DNA of 64,000 nt, taken from positions 1,313,159 through 1,377,158 of the forward strand of contig NZ_JBJXCY010000002.1 of assembly GCF_046159835.1 (NCBI RefSeq), in the 5' to 3' direction. The notes below the pieces were generated by a model. The model did not search any database and was not told the origin of the DNA. It saw only the letters and a list, made by a program, of their open reading frames with translations. Below, in pieces: positions 39,008 through 47,380 of the stretch. The DNA comes from JACKJK01 sp046159835. GTDB taxonomy: Bacteria; Pseudomonadota; Alphaproteobacteria; Rhizobiales; Tepidamorphaceae. How positions within the stretch are numbered: position 1 is the stretch's first letter; the number at the start of each line of letters is the position of its first letter. The translations under genes and the position numbers were made by a program.

Positions 39008-39033
39008 GGAACCACACCACCTCTCGCGCCGTT
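39008..39033 (+). promoter_or_regulatory. General-stress (EcfG-type) promoter of the L,D-transpeptidase gene
   Basis: GGAAC (39008-39012), a 17-base spacer and CGTT (39030-39033) match the alphaproteobacterial EcfG consensus GGAAC-N16/17-CGTT exactly. It lies 35 bases upstream of the ATG on the coding strand. Confidence 0.7.
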
Positions 39034-39067
39034 GTTTCTCCACACTCACATTCCGGGAAACGCATCC

Positions 39068-40027
39068 ATGAAATTTCTGCAATCCACCGCGGTGGCGCTG
39101 TGCCTAGCCGCGCTTGCTACCCCCTGCGCTGCGATGAGCGCCGAGGAGATCAATTCGGCCGATCCGCTGGCTGCTTCGGGTGAAGGCCCGCAGGCAGGCA
39201 TCGTCCGGCTCCAGGTTGCGCTGGACCGCACCGGCGCCTCCACCGGCTGGATCGACGGCCACAACGGCCCCTCCACCGAGCGCGCGATCCGCGCCGCCGA
39301 GGAGATGCTGGGCCTGCCCGTCGACGGGCAACTGGACCCGGAGTTATGGACCATCCTGCAGACCGGCCAGCCCGCCATGCAGACCTATACGCTGACAGCC
39401 GAAGACGTGAACCAGACGCTTGTGCCGGATTTCGAGCGTGGCGACTGGGAGACCATGCGCGGGCTTAATTGCATCTGCTACCACACGTTGACAGAAGCCT
39501 TCGCCGAGAAGTTCCACATGGACGAGGAACTGCTGAAGGCCCTCAATCCCGGCGTGGATTTCTCCGTTGCCGGCACGAACATCCTCGTGGCGGCGCCGGG
39601 TGAGGACAAGGACACGCCGGTTGCCCGCGTTTTGGTGGACAAGGCGGAAGGCCAGGTGCGCGGCTTCGACGAGGGCGGCAAGCTCGTTTGGGCAGCGCGC
39701 GCTGCGGTGGGTTCGGAATCGACGCCGTCACCCTCTGGCACCGTCGAGGTAACCGCCGTCGCGCTCGATCCGACCTACACGTACAACCCGGAGAATTTCC
39801 CCGAAAACAACATCAAGGACACGTTCAACGTGGCCGCAGGGCCGAATGGCCCGGTTGGTTCGGTATGGATCGATCTCTCCAAGCCGACCTACGGCCTGCA
39901 CGGCACGCCGCACCCCGAAGAGCTCAACACCATGGCGAGCCACGGCTGCGTGCGCATGACGAACTGGGATGCAAAGGAACTGGCGCACCTGGTGACTGCC
40001 GGTGTCCCGGTCGAGTTCGTCGAGTAA
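39068..40027 (+). CDS. L,D-transpeptidase (YkuD domain) with peptidoglycan-binding N-terminus
   Basis: This 319-residue exported enzyme would make 3-3 peptidoglycan cross-links or anchor proteins to the wall. A signal peptide (about 1-22) is followed by a PG_binding_1-like segment (about 45-100, RLQVALDRTGASTGWIDGHN), a linker with a LysM-like stretch (LKALNPGVD...GTNILV) and a YkuD domain with HGTPHPEEL and the catalytic SHGCVRMTN (Cys about 294). ATG 39068 is supported by the signal peptide. The upstream promoter suggests stress induction, and a strong terminator follows. Confidence 0.92.
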   Translation: MKFLQSTAVALCLAALATPCAAMSAEEINSADPLAASGEGPQAGIVRLQVALDRTGASTGWIDGHNGPSTERAIRAAEEMLGLPVDGQLDPELWTILQTGQPAMQTYTLTAEDVNQTLVPDFERGDWETMRGLNCICYHTLTEAFAEKFHMDEELLKALNPGVDFSVAGTNILVAAPGEDKDTPVARVLVDKAEGQVRGFDEGGKLVWAARAAVGSESTPSPSGTVEVTAVALDPTYTYNPENFPENNIKDTFNVAAGPNGPVGSVWIDLSKPTYGLHGTPHPEELNTMASHGCVRMTNWDAKELAHLVTAGVPVEFVE

Positions 40028-40052
40028 CTGCAACCAGGACCTGAAACAAAGA

Positions 40053-40084
40053 AAGCTGCCGTGAGCGATCACGGCAGCTTTTTT
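40053..40084. terminator. Strong terminator after the L,D-transpeptidase gene
   Basis: A perfect 12-bp stem (40053-40064 with 40069-40080), GCGA tetraloop and T-run (40079-40084). The convergent reductase gene ends 27 bases to the right, so it may serve both strands, though the A-run needed on the left is short. Confidence 0.9.
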
Positions 40085-40110
40085 GTCGGGTCTGTTCGGT
40101 TTGGATCGCG

Positions 40111-40776
40111 TTACGCCTCGAAGGTGATCCCGTCGGGGTCCGCGCCCATGTCACGCAACGTCTTGGAGATATCCTCGACCATCTTGTCGGGGCCGCAGAC
40201 ATAGAAGTTGCTGTCGGTCTCGGTGGCATGGGCCTTGAGGAACCCACGGTCGATCCTGTCGGTCAGGACATCCGCATCGTCCTGGTCGGTGACGGTGAAC
40301 ACGCAGTCGAGACCGTCCATCGCCTCGAACTCCTCCCGCAGGATGATGTCGCGCTCGGACGTGTTGGAAAACAGCAGCTTGTTGCCGGCAAGTTCTCCGT
40401 TCTCGTTGAGCTGCCGCAGGATGGCGATGAACGGCGTCACGCCCGCACCGCCTGCGATGAAGCTGCCCTTGCCCTTGTACTCGATCGTGCCCCATGGGTC
40501 GTCAAGCAGCAGGTGGTCGCCCGGCTGCAGCTTGCCGATCTGCTCGGTCACGCCGTCATGGCCGGGATAGACCTTGATGTGGAATTCCAGGTACGGCCAT
40601 TCGTTCAGGGACGTGAAGGTGAAGGGGCGCTTTTCATCGCGCCAGCCTTCCTTGTCGATGGCAACCTCGGTCGCCTGGCCGGGGGTGAATTCATAGCTCT
40701 CCGGCTTTTCCAGCTTGATGCGGCGCACGTCATGCGTGTTCCAGCCGGTGTCGAGGATCTTGAGCCGGTGGGCCAT
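40111..40776 (-). CDS. Flavodoxin/ferredoxin-type FAD-NAD(P) reductase
   Basis: This 221-residue protein has the FAD motif KRPFTFTS (RxY(T/S)xx(S/N) type, here with Phe for Tyr, about residue 49), GGAGVTPFIAILRQL (NAD(P)-binding, about 109) and YVCGPDKMVEDI near the C-terminus. It belongs to the ferredoxin-reductase-like family and would move electrons between NAD(P)H and a small redox partner, not identified here. It lies 48 bases downstream of the PNPOx-like gene and is probably co-transcribed with it. Confidence 0.88.
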   Translation of the reverse strand: MAHRLKILDTGWNTHDVRRIKLEKPESYEFTPGQATEVAIDKEGWRDEKRPFTFTSLNEWPYLEFHIKVYPGHDGVTEQIGKLQPGDHLLLDDPWGTIEYKGKGSFIAGGAGVTPFIAILRQLNENGELAGNKLLFSNTSERDIILREEFEAMDGLDCVFTVTDQDDADVLTDRIDRGFLKAHATETDSNFYVCGPDKMVEDISKTLRDMGADPDGITFEA

Positions 40777-40824
40777 GATGATCTCCTTGAGGCGAGGCGT
40801 CGGGTTGGGTGGCTCTGGGCCGCG

Positions 40825-41325
40825 TCAGATGAAATTGACGTGTGCGCGCACGCCGATATCCGGCTCGCTGTCGGTGAGGTTCGCCTTGGCGATTTCCCAG
40901 CCGAAGCGGAACGAGCTGTCGGAAGAAGCCCAGACTGCGGCGTCCTTCAGCTTGAGCTGAAGCATGGTGAGGTTTGGATCGTCCTTGCCGTTGTCGAACC
41001 AGGCCGCAACGACCGGGCTCCAGTACTCGTCGATCTTGGCGCGATCCGGGTTCACCACCAGCGTGCCGGCAAGGCAGGCGTGGTAATCGTGGTCGTCGCC
41101 GACGATGCACAGATGCGCTTCAGCCCCGCTGCCGATGGCGCGGACCAGATCGCTGGTCTTGTTGGTGTAGAACCAGACGGAGTTGTTCGCCTTGTCGGCA
41201 AACGGGGCCATCGGCTGCATGTGCTGGCCCGAACCGCTGACGCCGAGCATGCCGTCATGCACGTCGTCGATCTGCTTCCAGAGCTGGTCTTCGGGGTTTT
41301 CGCGGGTCTTGGAAAGGTCGGCCAT
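40825..41325 (-). CDS. Pyridoxamine 5'-phosphate oxidase-like protein (general stress protein 26 type)
   Basis: This 166-residue split-barrel flavin-binding-type protein has MQPMAPFADKANNSVWFYTN (about residues 36-55), AHLCIVGDDHDYHACLAGTL and WFDNGKDDPNLTMLQLKLKDAAVW. Families like this include stress-induced proteins of unclear chemistry that bind FMN or F420. It heads a likely two-gene unit with the reductase, which could supply reduced flavin. A near-consensus EcfG promoter lies upstream. Confidence 0.85.
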   Translation of the reverse strand: MADLSKTRENPEDQLWKQIDDVHDGMLGVSGSGQHMQPMAPFADKANNSVWFYTNKTSDLVRAIGSGAEAHLCIVGDDHDYHACLAGTLVVNPDRAKIDEYWSPVVAAWFDNGKDDPNLTMLQLKLKDAAVWASSDSSFRFGWEIAKANLTDSEPDIGVRAHVNFI

Positions 41326-41387
41326 GGGGCACCTGCTGTGTGAGTGTGGCTTTGGGGGGTCGCGCGTTGCGACCAGTCAGACTCGAC

Positions 41388-41412
41388 AATGGGCGGCAAA
41401 GCGCGCGGTTCC
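41388..41412 (-). promoter_or_regulatory. Near-consensus EcfG-type promoter of the PNPOx-reductase pair
   Basis: On the minus strand GGAAC (41408-41412), a 16-base spacer and CATT (41388-41391) lie about 60 bases before the PNPOx ATG. CATT differs by one base from CGTT, at the usually conserved G, so this is weaker than the other two EcfG sites. Confidence 0.35.
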
Positions 41413-41548
41413 CTCGTGATCGCGGCTTGCGACAATGGCGCGCGGTGGCTTGATGCTTGCCTTCGCAGCGCGGACGCGGGATGGATGAGGGGGCCTGGCG
41501 CTGTGCGTTTTCAGCCGGCGCAGCCCATGACAAGGAAACCGGCCTTCG

Positions 41549-42217
41549 ATGGACCTGACAGCTCTCGTGCGCGAATTCGTGACCCTGATGGTGGTCATCG
41601 ACCCCATCGGCTCGGTGCCGGTCTACCTGTTCGCCGTCCAGAGCGTCCCGCAACACCTGCACAAGCGATTTGCACTGCGCGCGGTGGCGATTGCCACGCT
41701 CGTCCTGCTCGGGTTTTTGGTCGGCGGGCAGTTCATGCTGGAAACGATGGGCCTGCGGCTCGGCTCGTTCCAGATTGCCGGCGGCGTGGTGCTGTTTCTC
41801 TTCGCGCTGACGATGATCTTCGGTGATTCAAAGGCCGCCCGCGAGATCGAGGAAGCCGAGCGCGATCATCTCGCCGGTGCGGTTTTCCCGCTGGCGATGC
41901 CGTCAATCGCCTCGCCTGGTGCGATGCTGGCGATCGTCATCCTCACCGACAATCACACCGAAACCATCACCGAACAGGCGGTGACGGCGGGCATTCTGGT
42001 TGTGGTGCTGATGGTGACGCTGGGCTTCCTGCTGGCGGCAAGCGTGATCAACAAGCTGATCGGCACCACCGGCGCCAGCGTCATTTCGCGCGTCATGGGC
42101 ATCATACTGGCGACCATTGCGGTGGACGCCATTCTCGGTGGATTCGATGCGCTGGGTGTGCTGGACGTCGCGCCGCCGCCGACTGACAGCCCGCTCACCG
42201 ATGGCAAGACGGGCTGA
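41549..42217 (+). CDS. marC: MarC-family membrane protein
   Basis: This 222-residue protein of the UPF0056/MarC family has six predicted membrane helices and the N-terminal FVTLMVVIDPIGSVPVYL signature, plus a second helix repeat around FPLAMPSIASPGAMLAIVIL. Function is unresolved; the older link to multiple antibiotic resistance was not confirmed. ATG 41549 follows AAGGAAACCGG. It converges on the hemerythrin gene with a 16-base gap and no terminator between them. Confidence 0.9.
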   Translation: MDLTALVREFVTLMVVIDPIGSVPVYLFAVQSVPQHLHKRFALRAVAIATLVLLGFLVGGQFMLETMGLRLGSFQIAGGVVLFLFALTMIFGDSKAAREIEEAERDHLAGAVFPLAMPSIASPGAMLAIVILTDNHTETITEQAVTAGILVVVLMVTLGFLLAASVINKLIGTTGASVISRVMGIILATIAVDAILGGFDALGVLDVAPPPTDSPLTDGKTG

Positions 42218-42233
42218 CGTGGCAGCTTGAGCG

Positions 42234-42710
42234 CTACTCCTCGAGAGAGCCTTCGGCCTTCTCGTCGACCAGCTTGCGTTCGGCCTTCTTGCGCGTCTCG
42301 AAGCGGTCGGCGAAGGTTTCGGCTTCTTCCTTGGAGAACACTTCGCGCCCCTTGGCGAAGATGTCTTCTTCCTCTTCCTCCATGTGGTGCTCGTAGTCGT
42401 GCTTCAGGGTCTTGAAGCGCGTCAGCCAGCCCGGCGAGGAGAAGTCCATCTTGTTGAGTTCTTCCATGATGTCGTCCATCTCCTTGTGCTCGGCAACGGA
42501 GTGACGCGCATCGTCCTGGCCTTTCGGATCTTCCATCAGCTTGGAATAGAACGTCTCTTCCTCGGCCGCGGCGTGGGACTTCACGTCATAGTAGAATTCG
42601 TTCCACATCTTGCGGCGTTCTTCGCTGTCGCCCTGCGTGTCGGCTATGCCGTCGAGCAGCCGGCGATGGGTCTCGTGGTCGGCCTTGATGCGTTCGTAGA
42701 TGGTCGTCAT
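42234..42710 (-). CDS. Hemerythrin HHE-domain protein
   Basis: This 158-residue four-helix protein shows the di-iron ligand pattern: DHETHRRLLDGI (about residue 11), HAAAEEETFY (about 45), HKEMDDIMEEL (about 74) and HDYEHHMEEEEEDIF (about 103). Such proteins sense or store O2, NO or iron and protect against oxidative stress. A highly charged C-terminal tail follows (KKAERKLVDEKAEG). ATG at 42710 is used; an EcfG-type promoter lies 130 bases upstream. Confidence 0.92.
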   Translation of the reverse strand: MTTIYERIKADHETHRRLLDGIADTQGDSEERRKMWNEFYYDVKSHAAAEEETFYSKLMEDPKGQDDARHSVAEHKEMDDIMEELNKMDFSSPGWLTRFKTLKHDYEHHMEEEEEDIFAKGREVFSKEEAETFADRFETRKKAERKLVDEKAEGSLEE

Positions 42711-42839
42711 GGGAAATGTCCTCAAAATGCACGTCGAGCGCTGACCGCGTGCGGTACCGCTTCGTTGAGTTTGCCGAAAACGGGATGAGGCGTGCATGGC
42801 CCCGTACCCCGCCGGCAGCCAGCAAAATTGCCGGGGTGG

Positions 42840-42864
42840 AACGCACGACTTGGCATTTGGTTCC
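42840..42864 (-). promoter_or_regulatory. General-stress (EcfG-type) promoter of the hemerythrin gene
   Basis: On the minus strand GGAAC (42860-42864), a 16-base spacer and CGTT (42840-42843) match the EcfG consensus exactly. It sits between the FAD oxidoreductase stop and the hemerythrin start. Because the site is nearly symmetric, a GGAAC-N16-GGTT also reads on the plus strand. Confidence 0.7.
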
Positions 42865-42895
42865 GCCCGGTCGGAAAAATTTTTGAACCGTGTCT

Positions 42896-44110
42896 TCAGC
42901 CGGCAATCCGGTCGGCAATCTGCTCTGCAAACAGCGGCGCCATGGTGAGCTTGCCCGGATCGATGGAGTGGAAGTGCCCGACGCTGGTGATGCCGATATC
43001 GTACCGGTTGTGCAGTTCACTGCCCGGATCGTAGATGTCCGTCTCGCCCCACGCGACGATGGCACCGCCCTTCACCGCCGGCTCGATCAGGTCTTCAACC
43101 GCAAGCGTTCCGAGCGCGTGGACGATTTCGCCCATGGCCTCGACCGTTCCGTCCAGAATCTCGCTGCGCAGCGGTTCGCTCGGATAATTCGCCCAGTCGG
43201 GCGGGGCGACATCGTGCGAAATCTCGCGCAGGCATGTCGGGTACCACGTGAGATATGTCAGCCCCGCGCCGTAGCTGACCACCTCTCCGAAGGGGCCGGA
43301 GACGAATGTCGTGCTTGGCGGCACGGGCGCGCCCTCGGGCAGAGTGCAGCTGACCCCGTATTTCAGCCGGTGCATCCAGACACGTTCGGTCTTCAGGCCG
43401 ACTGACTGATCGAGTTTCAGCCGCCCGTCCCACAGGCAATTGACCACCTGGTCGAAGCTTTCTTCCAGCTCGCCGCGCCCATCGCTTGCCTGAACCGTGA
43501 CGCCATCTTCGCCGGGCTGTGCGCCGGCGACGCGGTGGCCGAGCCGCAATTCAATGCGCGAGTGAGCCGCAATGCTATCGCGCAATGCGCGCGCCAGCAC
43601 CACCGGGTTGATGGCAACTTCCGGCGTGTCGAAGGCTGCCGCGATGTGCTCGCGGCTGTAGGCGGCTTCAAGCTCGGTCTCGCTCCAGCGCCGCAGGGGC
43701 GCGTCGAGGTCCATGCCGAAATAGCTGGTGTCGGGATGTTGCGCATGTTCGCCGATCAGCGCGTGGGTCGCCTGCAGGTAGTCCGCCACCTGTTCGACCG
43801 AACCCTGCGTCTTGACGTGCACCGCATAAGTTGCCGGCATGGATGTGGCGAAGGCGGCCGATCCCGCGCCGAGGTGCCGCTTGAGAAAGGGTTCGAAGGC
43901 AAGCGCGCCCGCCATCATGCGTTTCGCTGTCCGCAGGCTCGGGTCGGCGGCATACATGTAGCCGAGATGCACCTTGCCCTCGTTGGCCGCGCCGGCCCGC
44001 GTGATGAGTGCATCGTTGAGATCGAAGATCGTGACGTCGATGCCGCGATCCGCGAGCGCCAACGCCACGCAGCAACCTTGCAAGCCTCCACCCAGCACGC
44101 CGACGCGCAT
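42896..44110 (-). CDS. FAD-dependent oxidoreductase (DAO family)
   Basis: This 404-residue protein opens with a Rossmann dinucleotide motif GVLGGGLQGCCVALALADRG (residues 4-23) and ends FLD-type in TSVGHFHSIDPGKLTMAPLF. It belongs to the D-amino-acid-oxidase-like group, acting on amines, amino acids or sugar derivatives. The substrate is unknown. It lies 32 bases downstream of a GT2 glycosyltransferase on the same strand, and the two probably form a unit. Confidence 0.85.
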   Translation of the reverse strand: MRVGVLGGGLQGCCVALALADRGIDVTIFDLNDALITRAGAANEGKVHLGYMYAADPSLRTAKRMMAGALAFEPFLKRHLGAGSAAFATSMPATYAVHVKTQGSVEQVADYLQATHALIGEHAQHPDTSYFGMDLDAPLRRWSETELEAAYSREHIAAAFDTPEVAINPVVLARALRDSIAAHSRIELRLGHRVAGAQPGEDGVTVQASDGRGELEESFDQVVNCLWDGRLKLDQSVGLKTERVWMHRLKYGVSCTLPEGAPVPPSTTFVSGPFGEVVSYGAGLTYLTWYPTCLREISHDVAPPDWANYPSEPLRSEILDGTVEAMGEIVHALGTLAVEDLIEPAVKGGAIVAWGETDIYDPGSELHNRYDIGITSVGHFHSIDPGKLTMAPLFAEQIADRIAG

Positions 44111-44142
44111 CTTGTAGTCTCCGTATTCGATGGAAGTTGCGC

Positions 44143-45456
44143 TCAGGCCGGATCGACCCGCAGGCTCTTCATGGCAACCGGCTGAACGTCGCCGGTGCGG
44201 TTTGGATGCCGCAACTGGATGTAGTGCGGACCGGGACCGTCGAAAGCAAGGCGCAAGGCACCGTCGTGTGTGTCCGGCTGTGCGAAAGCCGCGTTGTTTA
44301 TCGAGACCTCAAGGGCCGCGGCGCCCGCTCCGGCAGGGTGAAGCGTTGCCGTCCAGCGCGCCTGTTCGTCCGCTGTTGCGTCCACCACCAAAAACAGTTC
44401 CGCGGTTCGTGCGCCGATGGCCGGGCCATCGTGCGGGGTTGTCGTCCAGCCGTCACCGAGCAGGATTTCGCCATCCTTCGCGGACAGATCGACCACGCGG
44501 CCCGGCTTGATCTTCGGCGCGATCATGGTCGATTTCGCGTGGTCACTGACCCACTCGCCCGGCGACATGCCTGCCAGTGCCCGTTGGAAGGCGTCCGGAT
44601 GCACGCCGCGGCGCTCCAGCTTGCGTTCGATGGAACTGCGGATCGGCTTGCGGCGGGCTTCGAGTTTCAGCTTCGTCGCGAACAGCTCGGACGCCTGTTG
44701 CAGCGCCACGGTTTCCATCAGCTTCAGCCGCGCGTCCGCGCCGCCCTGCAGCCAGTCCCACGCGCGCTCATGCTCGAACGAGCGGGGGTTCAGATAGGAA
44801 TAGCGCCGCACGCCAGAGTGGATGCAGATGACCGAGACATGCGGGTGATAGACTGGCGACAACCCGGCGCGGTGGGCGCGGAAGATCCATTCCTGCGACG
44901 GGGAAAGGCGGGTTTCGTCCTTCTGCAGCCACGGGCCGACGCGCGCGCAAACCTCGCGCCGCACCGCCCAGCACGACGAGATGATGAAGATGCGCGGATC
45001 GTATTTTCCGCCGCGTGCAGGCCCGTCCAGGACCATCAGGTCCTCGAAGGCAACAGGCGGCCCCGTCTCGTGTGCGCTCTGCTGCACCAGCAGCACCGGC
45101 GACCATGAAAACGGCGCGCCCGTCGTGCGCATGAAGTCGATGCGCGCGCCGATGTGATCGGGAAAATAGAGATCGTCCTGATTGAGGAAGAGCACGAATT
45201 CGCCGCGTGCCAGTTCCAACCCGCGATTGTGCGGCGTCGACTGGTGTCCGGAATTCTCGGGCAGGTTCTCGAAGTGGATGCGCGGATCGTCGAAGGCGCG
45301 GATGGCGTCTTCGGTTTCCGCGTTGCAGCCATCGCCGATGACGATCAGCTCGAAATCCTCAAACGTGTTCGCCAGCACGCTGCGAATGGCGTAGCTCACC
45401 ACCTGTGGTCGGTTGTAAGCGGAGATGATGATCGAGACGGTGGGTGCGGAGGTCAT
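44143..45456 (-). CDS. Glycosyltransferase family 2 with an uncharacterised C-terminal domain
   Basis: The N-terminal GT-A domain of this 437-residue protein begins VSIIISAYNRPQVVSYAIRS (about residue 7) and carries the acidic nucleotide-sugar motif FLFLNQDDLYF-like around NQDD (about 92). Residues about 255-437 form a separate region ending in a beta-rich stretch (LFLVVDATADEQARWTATLH) that I do not recognise. It could modify a surface glycan or glycolipid. No other polysaccharide genes flank it. Confidence 0.82.
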   Translation of the reverse strand: MTSAPTVSIIISAYNRPQVVSYAIRSVLANTFEDFELIVIGDGCNAETEDAIRAFDDPRIHFENLPENSGHQSTPHNRGLELARGEFVLFLNQDDLYFPDHIGARIDFMRTTGAPFSWSPVLLVQQSAHETGPPVAFEDLMVLDGPARGGKYDPRIFIISSCWAVRREVCARVGPWLQKDETRLSPSQEWIFRAHRAGLSPVYHPHVSVICIHSGVRRYSYLNPRSFEHERAWDWLQGGADARLKLMETVALQQASELFATKLKLEARRKPIRSSIERKLERRGVHPDAFQRALAGMSPGEWVSDHAKSTMIAPKIKPGRVVDLSAKDGEILLGDGWTTTPHDGPAIGARTAELFLVVDATADEQARWTATLHPAGAGAAALEVSINNAAFAQPDTHDGALRLAFDGPGPHYIQLRHPNRTGDVQPVAMKSLRVDPA

Positions 45457-45560
45457 GGCGTCCGGAGATCTGAGGGTGCGCCTGACATGGAAACCCGAGC
45501 CGGTCCTGTCAATTCACATTGACGCAACGACACGTTCACAATCGTCGCGCTGTTGCGCCG

Positions 45561-46430
45561 TCACTGGAATTTCCGGAAAAACCGCGTCCGGTCGAACATG
45601 TCCTCCAGCGCTTCCATGCGCTCGCGCGTCGTGGCCCACAGCCGTTCCTGAACGTCCGACAGGATGATCTCCGCCAGCAGCATGGTGGTGACGTTGGAAT
45701 CCCACGAGGAAGGAACCGCGATGTGGTTGCGGAAGGCAACGCTGGCGAATTGCGCGACGGGCGAGGCCCACTGGTCGGTGAACAGCACGATCAGCGCCCC
45801 GCGTTCGGCGGCGAGTTCGGCAAGCTTCAGGGTCGAGTTCTCGTAGCGGCGGATGTCGAAGATCACGACCACGTCGTCGGCATGCAGGTCGAGCAGGTAA
45901 TGCGGCCAGGCGTTGGAGTTCGACGCGACGTGCACGACGTTCTCGCGAACCACCTGCATGTGCAGGAAGAAGTAGTCCGCCAGCGTGCGGGTGATGCGCC
46001 CGCCCACCACGAAGACTCGCCGTTTCGGGTCGGCCAGCATCGCGCAGGCCTTCTCGAAATCCTCGATCGCGACGCCCGACAGCGACTGCCCGATATTGTC
46101 GATTACCGCCTTCGTGAAGCGGTTGAGGATGTGGTCGTCCGGCGCGCTGCCGACCCATGTCTCGCGCTTGGTCAGGGGCGAGGAAATCTTCTGGTCGAGT
46201 TCCTCGCGCAGTGCGCGCTGGAAGTGCGGGTAGCCGGCAAAGCCGAGCTTCTGCACCAGTCGCGCCACCGTGGGCGTCGAGACCCCGGCGGATGCCGCCA
46301 GCGCGGTGATCGAGCCAAGGCCGGAGACGGGGTAGTTCTGCAGGATGACGTGGCTGAGCTGCATCTCCGAACGGGTGAGCTCGCCGGACTTGCCGCGCAG
46401 AAGTTCCTCGATGGTCTTTTTCGATGTCAC
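45561..46430 (-). CDS. RpiR-family transcriptional regulator
   Basis: This 289-residue regulator has an N-terminal HTH_6 domain (ITALAASAGVSTPTVARLVQ, about residues 40-59) and a C-terminal SIS sugar/phospho-ligand domain (about 125-255; VFVVGGRITRTLADYFFLHM). The start is GTG 46430, the only possible start as a stop lies three codons upstream. It is divergent from the amidohydrolase-TRAP-GS block and is the obvious candidate regulator. SIS domains usually sense phosphosugars, but relatives near amine catabolism genes suggest broader ligands. Confidence 0.9.
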   Translation of the reverse strand: MTSKKTIEELLRGKSGELTRSEMQLSHVILQNYPVSGLGSITALAASAGVSTPTVARLVQKLGFAGYPHFQRALREELDQKISSPLTKRETWVGSAPDDHILNRFTKAVIDNIGQSLSGVAIEDFEKACAMLADPKRRVFVVGGRITRTLADYFFLHMQVVRENVVHVASNSNAWPHYLLDLHADDVVVIFDIRRYENSTLKLAELAAERGALIVLFTDQWASPVAQFASVAFRNHIAVPSSWDSNVTTMLLAEIILSDVQERLWATTRERMEALEDMFDRTRFFRKFQ

Positions 46431-46497
46431 GTCGTGTCAGCCCCGCTGCTCGCCTCGCGCGCATGGTGGCATGCCGCGCAAACCGGCAGACGCTCAA

Positions 46498-46533
46498 ATT
46501 ATATACAATCCACATGTTCAGTGAAAATTTTTC
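46498..46533 (-). promoter_or_regulatory. rpiR promoter element and palindromic operator candidate
   Basis: A perfect -10 TATAAT on the minus strand (46498-46503) suits the rpiR gene. The -35 position overlaps an 11-base perfect palindrome, GAAAATTTTTC (46523-46533). The site lies in the shared divergent gap, so binding there could control both directions. Regulator identity is inferred. Confidence 0.45.
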
Positions 46534-46609
46534 TTCGCCCGGTGATTGACTCACCGCTTGGCCGTGGCCGACATTTTCTCCCGACAACGCACAAGGGGAA
46601 CGGGGCGCG

Positions 46610-47380
46610 GTGCCAAACGTGGACAAGCCGGAGCTTGAGGTCGCGGAGACGGTCAATCCGTCCGGCGCGCACCCGGTATTGCTTGTCTGCGAACATGCGA
46701 GCGCGTTCATCCCGGACGACTATGCCGGCCTTGGCCTGAGTGATGAACAGCGCAAGTGCCACATCGCGTGGGACCCTGGCGCGTTGGAAACCGCCCGGTT
46801 CATGTCGCAGAAGCTGGATGCCGTGCTGGTGAAGGGCAACGTCTCCAGGCTTCTGTACGACTGCAACCGCCCGCCGGAGGCGGTGGACGCGATCCCGCAG
46901 GTGAGCGAAATCCACGCCGTTCCCGGCAATGCCAACCTGACGGCGGCGCAGCGGCGCGCGCGCGTCGACACGTACTACCGCCCCTTCGAGACACGCCTCG
47001 CGCAAGTCGTCGCCGCGCACCGCGTGCCGCCGGTGATCGTCACCATGCATTCCTTCACGCCGGTCTATCGCGGCGTGACGCGCGACGTTGAAATCGGCAT
47101 CCTGCACGACGAGGACGCCCGCCTTGCCGACGCGATGCTCGGCGTTGCCGAGGGTTTCGACATTCGCCGCAACGAGCCATACGGCCCGGAGGACGGCGTG
47201 ACCCACACCCTGCGCCGCCACGCCCTTGAAAACGGGCATCTCAATGTCATGATCGAGATCCGCAACGATCTCGTCACCAACACGCAGGACTGCAGGACCA
47301 TGGCGGATCATCTGTGCCGCTGGCTGGAAGCCGCCCTCGCGCGCCTTTCGGCAAGCCCCGCACGCGAGGTGCGCGCATGA
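46610..47380 (+). CDS. N-formylglutamate amidohydrolase-family enzyme
   Basis: This 256-residue FGase-family protein has VLLVCEHASAFIPDDY (about residue 23, with metal-binding residues), YDCNRPPEAVDAIP (about 83), MHSFTPVYRGV (about 145) and NGHLNVMIEIRND near the C-terminus. The family hydrolyses an amide on glutamate. In this operon, with a glutamate ligase downstream, a role cleaving a gamma-glutamyl amide is attractive but unproven. The start is GTG 46610 after AAGGGGAACGG. It overlaps the TRAP small subunit gene by four bases. Confidence 0.87.
   Translation: MPNVDKPELEVAETVNPSGAHPVLLVCEHASAFIPDDYAGLGLSDEQRKCHIAWDPGALETARFMSQKLDAVLVKGNVSRLLYDCNRPPEAVDAIPQVSEIHAVPGNANLTAAQRRARVDTYYRPFETRLAQVVAAHRVPPVIVTMHSFTPVYRGVTRDVEIGILHDEDARLADAMLGVAEGFDIRRNEPYGPEDGVTHTLRRHALENGHLNVMIEIRNDLVTNTQDCRTMADHLCRWLEAALARLSASPAREVRA

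Noticed and set aside
46597..46621. GGAAC-N16-CGTG resembling an EcfG promoter before the amidohydrolase gene
   Set aside because: The box spans the start codon, so a transcript from it would lack the gene's start. The last base also mismatches.
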